A stretch of 56,583 nucleotides of DNA. Source: Roseivirga sp. UBA6061 (lineage in GTDB: Bacteria; Bacteroidota; Bacteroidia; Cytophagales; Cyclobacteriaceae). The DNA lies in the NCBI GenBank assembly GCA_002427745.1, contig DIYF01000187.1, positions 125,164 to 181,746 on the forward strand. Reading direction: 5' to 3'. How positions within the stretch are numbered: the stretch's first letter is position 1; each line of letters opens with the position of its first letter. The translations under genes were made by a program, and so were the position numbers. The notes under the pieces were generated by a model. That model did not search any database, was not told where the DNA came from, and saw only the letters and a list, made by a program, of their open reading frames with translations. This document shows, in pieces, positions 42,103 to 50,703 of this stretch.

Positions 42103-44535
42103 ATGAACACATCTCAGAACTTCAGAATCATACTGCGTGGCTTAAAGAGAAAGCCGGCTTTCTCTCTGGTTATCATTCTTACCATTGCCATTGTCACAGG
42201 TACGAGTATTGTTATTTACAGCTACATCGATGCCTTGTTGCTCAGTCCGCTTCCTTATAAAAATCCGGATAGGCTTGTTCAGATTCATTCATTTAAGGGA
42301 GGGGAGCAGGGCTTGCTGTCTTATCCGGAGTTTTTGGACATGCAGAAAGAACTGAATCTTGTTGACGAAGTGGCTGCGTACAGAGATGGTGGCCGGTATA
42401 ATATCAGTGGTGGTGATCAGCCGCCTGAAGAGCTCACCACTACTTTTGCCACCAGCAATCTGTTTAAAGTACTGGGAGTGTCCCCCGCTTTAGGAGACCA
42501 TTGGCCGGCTACACTGGATAAACGGGGTTCACACACCATTATGCTAACCCATGAGTTCTGGCAAAGGCGTTTTTCAGGAAACCCTGAGGTCGTTGGGCTT
42601 GAGGTAACACTGGATGGTTTTCCGGGCTATTCAAATTATGGAGTAATGCCCCGGAATTTCAGTTTTCCCAGAAAGAACGAAGCTTTCAGGGCACTGGCTT
42701 TTGCTGATTTTGTGATAGAGGCCAGGGATTTTCGTTGTGGAATTGGTCTGGCAAGACTCAGGGAAGGGGTGAGCCTGGAGCAGTTTAATGATGAGTTGAA
42801 AAAGTTTGGTGACCTTCAACAAGAACGCCACTTAAACTCTAACCAGGGAATTACCTTTAAAGCAGAGCCACTGGAGGCTTTGTTTACAGGAAATATCAAA
42901 GGGTACCTTTGGTTGCTGGCGGGAGCGGCATTGTTTCTTTTGATAATTGCCGCTGTCAATGTTTCCAACCTCATTGTGAGCCAGGCCATTCGGCAAAGCA
43001 AAACCACGGCTGTCAGAAAGGTACTGGGCTCCACAAACCTACAGCTGATCAAAGCTTCTGTCAGTAATGCCCTGGTGTTATCATTGTCAGGAAGTATCAT
43101 CGGCCTTGCACTTGGCGCCTACTTTATTGATGTTACGCAGGCACTGGTGAGCGAATATTTACCCTATTGGGTGAGCGTAGAGATTAACCTGCCTGTATTG
43201 GGTTATGCGCTGGGCTTATCCATACTACTTGGTCTGATCACCGGCCTGGCACCATGGGCTTCAGGATTGTCATTTTCTGGCCAGGGCCTTCAGGAAAGGC
43301 TCAAAGATGGCCAAAATACGGCTGGTAGCAGGAGGCAGGGGCGACTGCAACAGGGATTAGCGACTCTTCAGGTGACGGTTAGTATTTTATTGCTGATAGG
43401 AGGTGGTCTGTTGCACAAAAGCTTTGAGGCAGCCAGTAACTCACAACTGGGATTTGATACCCAGGACAGACTTGCCTTCCGGATTGCGCTGTCCTGGTAT
43501 AAGTACTCCGGTAGCGAAGAAATCAGAAATTTCTATGAATTGAGTACCAGAAAGATAGCCGCCATACCCGGAGTGGAATCAGTGGCGGTAAACGGAGTAT
43601 TGCCATTATCTGATATTGTAAAAACCGCTACCCAGGCACAAACGGTCTTTGAAGTAGAAGGGCAGTCGCAGGTGGAACTTGCCGGGAATCCTTTTATCAG
43701 CGTTCAGCAGGTAACACCAGATTACTTTGAGGTAATGAACATAGAGTTGAAAAGGGGAGAGAATTTCAATAAAAACAATCCCGCATCCCATCAGTTTCAG
43801 GTCATTGTTGACCAGCAACTCGCAGACAGAATGTGGCCTGGCGAAAACCCTGTTAATAAGCGTATTAAGATCAATGGCATAGGCAGAGATGAGCCTTATC
43901 TCACGGTAATAGGAGTGGTCAATGATGTCAAACACCAAAGCATCACAGGACATAATAATCCCAGTGTTTATGTGTCTATTCTCAGTCATACAGAGATTGA
44001 TGCCTACTACATTGTAAAGACCAGTGCTTCTATGCAGGAAATAAGCCCTAAGCTGAGGGATACTATTCTGTCCATAGACGAGAACCAACCTACATTCGAG
44101 TATATGCTCATGGATGATCGTATAGCTGCCAAAAACTGGCAGGCCAAGGTGGCGAGTGTCTTGTTTCTGGCCATTGCGATTATCGGAAGCGTTTCCGCTA
44201 CGGTTGGCTTATTCAGCATTATAACATTCCTGCTTGTGATGAGAATCAAAGAGTTGGCACTCAGGCGCGTATTGGGGGCATCTGACAAGAATATTGTCAG
44301 ACTCGTACTCAGGGATGTGGTGAGAATTGCCGGTATAGGAATTTGTTCCGGGCTCCTGCTGGCACCTTTTCTGTTAAGGCCGGTCATACCTTATCTGTTT
44401 GAGGTAAAGCTGTTTGATCTGCCCTTGTATTTTATAACAGCCCTGGGGCTGGGGCTGGTAATATTGCTGGCCTCACTGTCACCCATCAGGCGAGCCATCC
44501 TGATTAACCCGATAACAGCATTGAGAAAAGATTGA
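42103..44535 (+). CDS. FtsX/MacB-type permease inserted in the importer operon
   Basis: Inner-membrane protein of 810 residues: N-terminal 'RPALKRKP'-like motif reading 'ILRGLKRKPAFSLVIILTIA', two periplasmic MacB-core regions (about 55-235 and 445-650) and two FtsX helix triplets with 'QAIRQSKTTAVRKVLGS' and 'VMRIKELALRRVLGAS'. It resembles the duplicated orphan permeases (ADOP type). It sits 12 nt after FecCD and 3 nt before the ATPase, a place where no importer subunit is expected. It may be an accessory exporter sharing regulation, or borrow the ATPase, though fold types normally do not mix. Confidence 0.85.
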   Translation: MNTSQNFRIILRGLKRKPAFSLVIILTIAIVTGTSIVIYSYIDALLLSPLPYKNPDRLVQIHSFKGGEQGLLSYPEFLDMQKELNLVDEVAAYRDGGRYNISGGDQPPEELTTTFATSNLFKVLGVSPALGDHWPATLDKRGSHTIMLTHEFWQRRFSGNPEVVGLEVTLDGFPGYSNYGVMPRNFSFPRKNEAFRALAFADFVIEARDFRCGIGLARLREGVSLEQFNDELKKFGDLQQERHLNSNQGITFKAEPLEALFTGNIKGYLWLLAGAALFLLIIAAVNVSNLIVSQAIRQSKTTAVRKVLGSTNLQLIKASVSNALVLSLSGSIIGLALGAYFIDVTQALVSEYLPYWVSVEINLPVLGYALGLSILLGLITGLAPWASGLSFSGQGLQERLKDGQNTAGSRRQGRLQQGLATLQVTVSILLLIGGGLLHKSFEAASNSQLGFDTQDRLAFRIALSWYKYSGSEEIRNFYELSTRKIAAIPGVESVAVNGVLPLSDIVKTATQAQTVFEVEGQSQVELAGNPFISVQQVTPDYFEVMNIELKRGENFNKNNPASHQFQVIVDQQLADRMWPGENPVNKRIKINGIGRDEPYLTVIGVVNDVKHQSITGHNNPSVYVSILSHTEIDAYYIVKTSASMQEISPKLRDTILSIDENQPTFEYMLMDDRIAAKNWQAKVASVLFLAIAIIGSVSATVGLFSIITFLLVMRIKELALRRVLGASDKNIVRLVLRDVVRIAGIGICSGLLLAPFLLRPVIPYLFEVKLFDLPLYFITALGLGLVILLASLSPIRRAILINPITALRKD

Positions 44536-44538
44536 GCT

Positions 44539-45558
44539 ATGGAGAAAGTACTTGAATTAAAGGACCTTGCCACAGGGTATGCTACCAGGGCAGAGAAGAA
44601 GGTGGTGACTGATGATATCAATGCCGAGCTTTACAAAGGTGAGCTTGTGTGTCTTATAGGGCCTAACGGAGCAGGAAAATCTACACTCATGCGTACCATC
44701 TCAGGCACGCAAAAGCCCCTCGGTGGCGAAGTGTTTCTGAATGGGACGAACATCTATGGTATTCCACCGCGGCAACTGGCCAAAAAGCTAAGCCTGGTTT
44801 TGACAGAAAGGGTAAATGCCGGAATGCTGTCAGCTTATGAAGTGGTAGCTCTTGGCAGGTACCCTCACACAAACTGGTCGGGTAAACTGAGTCAGAGAGA
44901 TCATGAGATTATTGAAGAGGCTATAGAAATGGCCGGAGCTACAGAGCTGGCGCAGAGGTCTCTATCTGAACTAAGTGACGGAGAGCGCCAGAAGATCATG
45001 GTAGCCAGGGCTTTCGCTCAGGAACCTGAAGTAATGATTCTGGATGAAGTGACCGCTTTTTTAGACCTGCCTCGCAGGGTAGAGATCATGAAATTGCTCC
45101 GGAATATGGCCAATGATTCAGGTAAGTGTATCCTTCTTTCTACCCATGATATGGACCTGGCTCTGAGGGGAGCAGATCGTATCTGGTTATTGCCCAAAGG
45201 AGAAAAGCTTCAAATCGGCTCACCGGAAGATCTGGTGCTTGATGGTAGTTTTGAAAATGCTTTTAGCAGCGAGGGAGTGTCCTTTGACCTGGAAAGTGGT
45301 TCGTTTAAAATCCACAATCACTACCAGTGGACGGTATCGGTGGCCGGAGCACCTGCTCCGGTGGTGCAATGGACCAGACGGGCGATGGAGAGAATAGGAG
45401 TCAGGGTAGAAGAAAATGCTCCGATAAAGGTAATGGTGGAATCTGGTGGTGAAGCCCCTGTATGGAAACTGGTTGCCGTAAATGAAGAAATAACCTGCAC
45501 ATCCATCCACGAGCTGGTGTTGAAACTTAAGGGACTGGAAGCTTTGGAACCGGTTTGA
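44539..45558 (+). CDS. ABC importer ATP-binding protein with C-terminal extension
   Basis: ATPase of 339 residues of the FepC/BtuD type. Walker A 'GPNGAGKST' (41-49), signature 'LSDGE' (about 154-158, Asp where Gly is usual), Walker B 'VMILDE' and switch 'STHD'. The Q-loop region reads 'VLTERVNAG', without the usual Gln. As I recall, both variants are common in Bacteroidota members of this family. Residues from about 245 to 339 form an extension absent in E. coli homologs. Powers the FecCD permease; last gene of the operon. Confidence 0.9.
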   Translation: MEKVLELKDLATGYATRAEKKVVTDDINAELYKGELVCLIGPNGAGKSTLMRTISGTQKPLGGEVFLNGTNIYGIPPRQLAKKLSLVLTERVNAGMLSAYEVVALGRYPHTNWSGKLSQRDHEIIEEAIEMAGATELAQRSLSELSDGERQKIMVARAFAQEPEVMILDEVTAFLDLPRRVEIMKLLRNMANDSGKCILLSTHDMDLALRGADRIWLLPKGEKLQIGSPEDLVLDGSFENAFSSEGVSFDLESGSFKIHNHYQWTVSVAGAPAPVVQWTRRAMERIGVRVEENAPIKVMVESGGEAPVWKLVAVNEEITCTSIHELVLKLKGLEALEPV

Positions 45559-45584
45559 TTTAGTGTCAGCAATGCATAGTTTTA
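45554..45584 (+). promoter_or_regulatory. Promoter of the deacylase gene: TTTG-N19-TAGTTTTA
   Basis: A -33 TTTG (45554-45557, inside the ATPase stop region) lies 19 nt from TAGTTTTA (45577-45584, 7/8 -7 match). Transcription would start about 55 nt before the deacylase gene, so this gene need not depend on the importer operon. Confidence 0.55.
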
Positions 45585-45644
45585 TCTTGAAAGTGGTACG
45601 TCATATACCGCAAGCCGAATTGTCTTAATAAAACCCATGGTCCT

Positions 45645-46691
45645 TTGAAAACGCTATTGCCTGTATGGTTACTGTTCTGCCTGAATACGCTGAATGGTCA
45701 GTCTTCTTTTGAATTTTATGGTGATGAGGTAGCTCCCGGATCCAAAAGACACTGGACAGTTTCCATTGAGCATGAAAAAGATACGCTGCTGGTTCCTGTT
45801 ACCGTTTTTCACGGAACAAAGTCAGGACCAGTACTGGGAATAACAGCAGGTGTACATGGCTATGAGTATGCTCCTATACTTGCCGGGCAGCAACTGATTG
45901 ACCGTATTGATCCGAAAAAGATGTCGGGAACGGTCATTCTGGTTCAGGTGGCTAACATGGGGAGTTTCCTGGGAAGATCACCCTACATCAATCCCCAGGA
46001 TGGTAAAAACCTGAACCGCTCCTTTCCGGGAGATGAGCATGGTACGATTACTGAAAGAGTAGCTCACTTTATCAGTACAGAAGTTATAGCCAAAAGCACT
46101 CACTTTATCGATATGCATAGTGGCGATGCTCCGGAGGACCTTGTTGCCTACGTAGGTTATTATCAAAATGATGACAAGCCCCAAGCCTCTGAAACCTGCC
46201 GTTCCATGGCCATGGCCACGGGGTTTGAGTACATTGTAGAATTCAGAACAACAGGTAAGGACTATCTCAAGCCGGGACAAAGCAGTTTGTATTGCTCGGC
46301 AGAAGCCTTCAAAAGGAATATTCCTGCCATGGACTTTGAGTGTGGAAGACTTGGATTGGTGGAGCCCCATCTGGTAAAAAAGATAGTGACCGGTGTAGAA
46401 CGTATTATGTTGAGTCTGAAGATGACTCCAGGGGAGGTGGTTGAAACGACAGGCCAGGTTTTCTTTCCTGTAAGATCCTATGTTGAAAGTGAGCATGATG
46501 GCATATTCTATTCATTAAAGAAGGCAGGTGATTATGTTAGCAAAGGGACACACCTGGGGTATGTCACAGACTTTTTCGGTAACCATCTGCAGGAAGTCTA
46601 TGCTCCGGAAAGCGGAGTGATTTTACTCATCATCGGAACACCACCAATCAATAGAGGAGAGTCACTGGTAGGGATTGGTGTCATAGACTGA
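45645..46691 (+). CDS. Succinylglutamate desuccinylase/aspartoacylase-family zinc hydrolase
   Basis: Exported hydrolase of 348 residues with a signal peptide ending 'LNGQ'. The zinc site of M14-like deacylases is visible: His71 and Glu74 in 'GVHGYEYAP', and His158 in 'DMHSGDA'. 'KNLNRSFPG' (121-129) fits the substrate-binding stretch. The C-terminal 80 residues form the usual beta-rich extension. The frame opens with TTG at 45645; no ATG exists in frame before residue 93 and the signal peptide needs this start. Substrate unknown, perhaps an N-acyl amino acid in the periplasm. Confidence 0.82.
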   Translation: MKTLLPVWLLFCLNTLNGQSSFEFYGDEVAPGSKRHWTVSIEHEKDTLLVPVTVFHGTKSGPVLGITAGVHGYEYAPILAGQQLIDRIDPKKMSGTVILVQVANMGSFLGRSPYINPQDGKNLNRSFPGDEHGTITERVAHFISTEVIAKSTHFIDMHSGDAPEDLVAYVGYYQNDDKPQASETCRSMAMATGFEYIVEFRTTGKDYLKPGQSSLYCSAEAFKRNIPAMDFECGRLGLVEPHLVKKIVTGVERIMLSLKMTPGEVVETTGQVFFPVRSYVESEHDGIFYSLKKAGDYVSKGTHLGYVTDFFGNHLQEVYAPESGVILLIIGTPPINRGESLVGIGVID

Positions 46692-46711
46692 CACGAGCCT
46701 GATGACCTGAA

Positions 46712-48358
46712 TCAGCTCAGGGCCGGTATTTTAAAGATGCTTTTGACGAGCAGACTCACCAGCTTTATGCCGGCTTTTATCCAACCTGCAGGAGGGGTAA
46801 GGAAGTTAATTACCACAGGCAGTGCCTTTTCCAGAAATGTCATCACCTTTAATAGGTCAGCCAGAATGCCGTTGTTCTTCTCTTCATGTTCCCTGATCAT
46901 TTCGGTTGTTACAGAGCCTGATACCCGGGTAACCGCATCGAAATCAAAGTCATAGTCTGAAGCGATGTTTCCCGTTTTGATCTGCCTTTTACCAAATACA
47001 AAACTCACCGCATTCTTAAGCGTACTGTAGGCCTTTTTAATCTCGTTGACCAGGGCCTTGATGCCATTCTTGATCCATTTGAAAAAGCTCTTCAGGGCCT
47101 TAATGACTGCCTGAAAACCTTTGACAATGGTGCGTCCTATCTTTTTGAAAAAACCACCAACGGTGCGCCAGAAGCTTCTGCCGTTTTTAGACTTCCTCTT
47201 TTTCTTTCTTTCATTCTGAGCTACCACCTGGTCTTCTTTTACCAGCCCGTCAAGCTCAACGTAAAACTTCTTTTTGTCTGCTGCTGATAATCCCTCCGAC
47301 ATCTTTTCCACCTCAGAAGATATGGTCTTCGCTTCATGCTGCTGCATGGCGATATCGATATTCATAGACACAAGGGAAAGGAAATGCCGCACATTGATTG
47401 CCCAGTGGTTTCTGTTGAGTTTCATTACGAAAGCCCTGGGGTAGACAATAGGACTCGTCTCTTCATGATTGATCACCTCTGCCAGGTCGTAGATGGCATT
47501 CAGGCTCATTGTACCCATATCCTCATCCAGTCTCCCGTCATAGGTGCCGGTCAGCCATAGCCTCAGTTGTACCAGACGAATAAAGAGCCGGTTGATGCGA
47601 TCTTTCTCATAAGCCTCTACTCGCTTTTTATACCTGTTGGGAAAGGTGCCGTTATCAAAACGCTTATCGAGAATAGGCATGATCTCTTCCCTGGCGTAAG
47701 CTGTAAGGGGAGCAAGCCCAGTTCTGAATTGTTGCTTATTGTTGCGAAACTGTCTTTCTACCTGTGTATCCCTGGCATTCTCAAAAAACAGAATGCCGTG
47801 ATAGGTACTCCCTTCAAAGCTATCTTTGCTGTTAAGTAATTCAATGAGCTGAGAAACATCTCCTAGTTTTTCCAATAGCTCAGAGTCGCTGCTAATTCCG
47901 GTCCATCCTTTAAGCTCTGCTATGGCCTCAGTCGTTTTATTGTCATAGCGGTCTTCATTGTGTTTGTCGTGCAGAGACAGGGCCATGAGCCTGAAATTCA
48001 GTACCCTGGTCAGCAATGGATCACCTTTAATGGTGCTTAGCTCAAATTCATGGAGGTCAAAATGAGCTTCCAAAGAGCTGAGGTTGCCCAGGAAATCCTG
48101 TTCGCTATCGCTCAAATAGGGAATATCAGCAGGCTCAGGAGCATTGGGAATAATGGTAACCCTCAGGTCGGCTCTGAAGTCACTAATGGCATTGAGCAGG
48201 GCAGAGGGACTATGCTGATTGAGCTCACCGTCATAGAACTGCAGATAGCCCAGGTTGTCGAGCAGCTCCTCAGCCATGCTTTGTTCATGGAGATCGAGTT
48301 CGTCAAACTCTTCATGCTCAATATCTGAGCTTATATCAAAGCCGGTTGAGACGGACAT
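46712..48358 (-). CDS. Large protein with peptidoglycan-binding-like modules and cationic amphipathic segment
   Basis: Unrecognised protein of 548 residues, no signal peptide. Two stretches look like peptidoglycan-binding domains: about 25-68 ('LLDNLGYLQFYDGELNQHSP') and about 258-298 ('VQLRLWLTGTYDGRLDEDMG'). Residues 383-460 are extremely basic and alternate Lys/Arg with aromatic and aliphatic residues, starting 'ERKKKRKSKNGRSFWRTVGG', as in membrane-active peptides. The C-terminus (497-548) is hydrophobic and amphipathic, with 'LPVVINFLTPPAGWIKAGIK'. It starts 1 nt after the 75-residue gene's stop and ends a four-gene operon. The build suggests a wall-targeted, membrane-active effector, but this is inference from composition. 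Confidence 0.7.
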   Translation of the reverse strand: MSVSTGFDISSDIEHEEFDELDLHEQSMAEELLDNLGYLQFYDGELNQHSPSALLNAISDFRADLRVTIIPNAPEPADIPYLSDSEQDFLGNLSSLEAHFDLHEFELSTIKGDPLLTRVLNFRLMALSLHDKHNEDRYDNKTTEAIAELKGWTGISSDSELLEKLGDVSQLIELLNSKDSFEGSTYHGILFFENARDTQVERQFRNNKQQFRTGLAPLTAYAREEIMPILDKRFDNGTFPNRYKKRVEAYEKDRINRLFIRLVQLRLWLTGTYDGRLDEDMGTMSLNAIYDLAEVINHEETSPIVYPRAFVMKLNRNHWAINVRHFLSLVSMNIDIAMQQHEAKTISSEVEKMSEGLSAADKKKFYVELDGLVKEDQVVAQNERKKKRKSKNGRSFWRTVGGFFKKIGRTIVKGFQAVIKALKSFFKWIKNGIKALVNEIKKAYSTLKNAVSFVFGKRQIKTGNIASDYDFDFDAVTRVSGSVTTEMIREHEEKNNGILADLLKVMTFLEKALPVVINFLTPPAGWIKAGIKLVSLLVKSIFKIPALS

Positions 48359-48359
48359 A

Positions 48360-48587
48360 TCAGCGGGTTCTGAATTTGCGTGTGGATTTCAGGAATAGCA
48401 GGTACTGCCGGTAAACCGATAAAAACAAGGGCCTTAAAGGCCCCTGTGGTTCAAACTCGTCTTCGTTTCCTTCCTCCGCTGGAGGAGTATCAAGTATTGG
48501 CCGTAATGCCTCAGGGATTTGATCATTGCCAAAGTCATTCAGCCCGAGCCTGATGGTATGCTCGAAAACGTAAAATTTAATCTTCAC
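48360..48587 (-). CDS. Small unrecognised protein
   Basis: Protein of 75 residues: an N-terminal beta-like stretch 'MKIKFYVFEHTIRLGL', an acidic, Pro-rich middle and a basic end 'LLFLKSTRKFRTR'. Third of four tightly spaced leftward genes (8 nt after the 164-residue gene, 1 nt before the large protein). The size and coupling would fit a chaperone or immunity partner, but nothing specific is recognised. Confidence 0.6.
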   Translation of the reverse strand: MKIKFYVFEHTIRLGLNDFGNDQIPEALRPILDTPPAEEGNEDEFEPQGPLRPLFLSVYRQYLLFLKSTRKFRTR

Positions 48588-48595
48588 GGGCAGGC

Positions 48596-49090
48596 CTAGA
48601 AAAGCTTGGCAACGGTATCAAACAGCGCCTTTCTGGCTTCCTGAGAAGCAGCCACCATATCTTTATGAGAGGCAACAATGTCCTTGAGAGATTCCTTGTT
48701 GTTGACAAAGTTTACAGAGTCACCCTCAATCTCAAATCTTGAATAAGCCACCAGCTCTGCTGAAGTCAGGTTACTTTGAATAGAAGAGAAGATGTCTTTG
48801 GGGTTATATACGCCCAGTGCATCTTTCAGCTCGCTGAGGGCTTTTTTTGCTTGTCGCAGCGCCTTCCTGGCATCTCTTATTTCTGATCTGTCTGCATTTG
48901 AGGAGATTTTTTGAACCAGTGTTGCCTGGTTGGTAGTCACGACACCCTCAGCATTACTCAGCTTGGTTTTTTCGTCATCGGTCAACTCTCTTTTCAGGGG
49001 GATGGGATCATCGGTTGGGTTGGTGAGTGTTGCTACTTCCAGGGCCAGCAGGTCTTCTGCGGCATCTTTTAAGAAATCTAATACTGCCAT
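48596..49090 (-). CDS. Helical protein, paralog of the next upstream gene at its C-terminus
   Basis: Soluble protein of 164 residues, almost wholly helical, including a coiled-coil-like region (about 75-120, 'EIRDARKALRQAKKALSELK'). The C-terminal 48 residues ('SRFEIEGDSVNFVNN' then 'MVAASQEARKALFDTVAKLF') align with the whole second half of the 87-residue product ('SKIELEGDQLAIIDR' and 'MTQSAIDGKRALLKMAGTIL'). The two thus share a module. No signal peptide. Function unknown. Confidence 0.65.
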   Translation of the reverse strand: MAVLDFLKDAAEDLLALEVATLTNPTDDPIPLKRELTDDEKTKLSNAEGVVTTNQATLVQKISSNADRSEIRDARKALRQAKKALSELKDALGVYNPKDIFSSIQSNLTSAELVAYSRFEIEGDSVNFVNNKESLKDIVASHKDMVAASQEARKALFDTVAKLF

Positions 49091-49105
49091 GATATAAGTG
49101 TATGG

Positions 49106-49369
49106 TTAAGTTGGGTTTAGTGTATCCAGTATAGTGCCAGCCATTTTCAAGAGTGCGCGCTTTCCATCAATAGCGCTCTGCGTCATGCTATTATGTAATC
49201 CCAGTAAATCTTCGTCCGGTGTCCGGTCAATAATTGCCAGCTGATCACCTTCGAGTTCTATTTTGCTGTGAGCAATTACTTTCTGGTTTGGCTCATCTAT
49301 CAGGGCACTTTCTGTCGCGGCAACATCTGCCACAAATGATTCAAGCATGTCCTTTAAGTCGCTGAGCAT
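49106..49369 (-). CDS. Small helical protein, first gene of the operon
   Basis: Protein of 87 residues without signal peptide: helix, 'SKIELEGDQLAIIDR' beta-hairpin-like centre, helix. Shares its C-terminal half with the 164-residue product 15 nt downstream. Start chosen at the ATG at 49369. The 197-nt gap upstream, shared with the divergent cyclase, holds no recognised -7 element. Confidence 0.6.
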   Translation of the reverse strand: MLSDLKDMLESFVADVAATESALIDEPNQKVIAHSKIELEGDQLAIIDRTPDEDLLGLHNSMTQSAIDGKRALLKMAGTILDTLNPT

Positions 49370-49566
49370 TGATGGTCGAATTCTGGTATAATGACACGTA
49401 AAAATTGACTGATTCTCTTATCAGAGAGGCTGTTTGTGAATATAGTCTCTGCCGATGAAAATTATATGTCTTTTGTGGTAATTTTTATTGAACCTAACCG
49501 GCCAGCGTTAGCCATTGTGGATCTGCACGGAAAATACTGTGATCAACCTTGCCTTTGTTACACTTC

Positions 49567-50673
49567 ATGTCGTATTTGGCTATCCTCAAAGTAAGCAATA
49601 GTAAGTTGAAGCAGTCCGGACCCTCCGTAAAATTCAAGAACAAGCGCAAGTGGCGTATTATCAGAGATTACGGCATCGGCTGGACGCTGTCTTTTGTATT
49701 CCTTAGCATTGTTCGGGGAGTAGGGACTACAGAGAACGGCAGTCTTCAGTTTGGGTTTTGGTCCAGTATTTTTATATCCTTCTCTCTGGGCCCCATTCTC
49801 GGAGCCATCTCCGGGTATGCCGAGATTCTGATGGAAGAGCGGTTCTATAAGCGCATCTCCATTCTCAAATTTCTGACCATTCGTTTTGGCTATTCTCTGT
49901 TATTCGTTGTCGTTTTAACCCTGATAGCCTATGGTGTCTATCAGCTGTACTTCGGTACTGAAATAGGCCTGATTGACTTCGCCTTTGATAAGGGGAGTGG
50001 TGCCATCTATTTTTATGTGCTTTGTGTGGATGCGGTGATGTCATCCCTCAGTCAGATCAACCTGATGCTGGGTGAGAATAACCTTTTGAAACTACTTATG
50101 GGGGAGTTTTATACCCCAAGGGAAGAAGAACGGATATTTATGTTCCTGGACCTCCGCTCCTCCACTCAACTGGCTGAACAGCTCGGGCACATCCGATATA
50201 GTCAGCTCATTCAGGACTGTTTTAATGATTTGGGTGTGGTAGTAGAGAATGAAGCTGAGATCTATCAGTATGTAGGAGACGAGGTGATCCTGACCTGGAA
50301 AACTAAAGACGGGCTCAGAAACGATAATTGCCTGAATGCCTACTTCAATTTTATGGGGCAGTTAAACCGCAGAGCCAATTATTATAAGAACAGATACAAT
50401 TGTACACCGTTTTTTAAAGCCGGAATTAATGCCGGTTTAGTGACGGTTACTGAAGTGGGGCGGTATAAAAAGGAGATTGCTTATCATGGTGATCCGATCA
50501 ATACTGCGGCCCGCATCCAGAGTAAGTGCAATGAGTTTAAAAGAGGCTTGCTGATATCTGAAAACCTCAAAGCCCTTTTGGATACCCCTGACTTTACCTT
50601 CGAAAAGTTAGGTGCCATACCGTTGAGGGGTAAGAGCCATGAGGTGGGCATTTTCGCAGTGGAAGTCCGTTAA
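49567..50673 (+). CDS. Class III adenylate/guanylate cyclase, membrane-bound
   Basis: Nucleotide cyclase of 368 residues. Transmembrane helices at about 38-55, 66-92, 104-128 and 143-165 are followed by a cyclase domain (about 185-365): 'FMFLDLRSSTQLAEQLG' carries the first metal-binding Asp, 'YQYVGDEVILTW' the second, and 'HGDPINTAARIQSKC' the transition-state Asn/Arg region. The frame is open from a TTG at 49549, but the ATG at 49567 is preferred. It makes cAMP or cGMP; the residue set was not resolved for which. Divergent from the four-gene operon. Confidence 0.85.
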   Translation: MSYLAILKVSNSKLKQSGPSVKFKNKRKWRIIRDYGIGWTLSFVFLSIVRGVGTTENGSLQFGFWSSIFISFSLGPILGAISGYAEILMEERFYKRISILKFLTIRFGYSLLFVVVLTLIAYGVYQLYFGTEIGLIDFAFDKGSGAIYFYVLCVDAVMSSLSQINLMLGENNLLKLLMGEFYTPREEERIFMFLDLRSSTQLAEQLGHIRYSQLIQDCFNDLGVVVENEAEIYQYVGDEVILTWKTKDGLRNDNCLNAYFNFMGQLNRRANYYKNRYNCTPFFKAGINAGLVTVTEVGRYKKEIAYHGDPINTAARIQSKCNEFKRGLLISENLKALLDTPDFTFEKLGAIPLRGKSHEVGIFAVEVR

Positions 50674-50703
50674 GGCCAGCTTTCCTGGTCTTATCTGTTT
50701 TTT
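50672..50703 (+). terminator. Terminator of the cyclase gene
   Basis: AAGGCCAG pairs with CTGGTCTT (one G-U) around a 5-nt loop, beginning in the stop codon, followed by ATCTG and T6. Confidence 0.75.

Noticed and set aside
47725..47750. Two GTTGC-like half-sites inside the large 548-residue gene
   Set aside because: They lie in the middle of coding sequence, are in direct rather than inverted orientation, and do not match the consensus arms.
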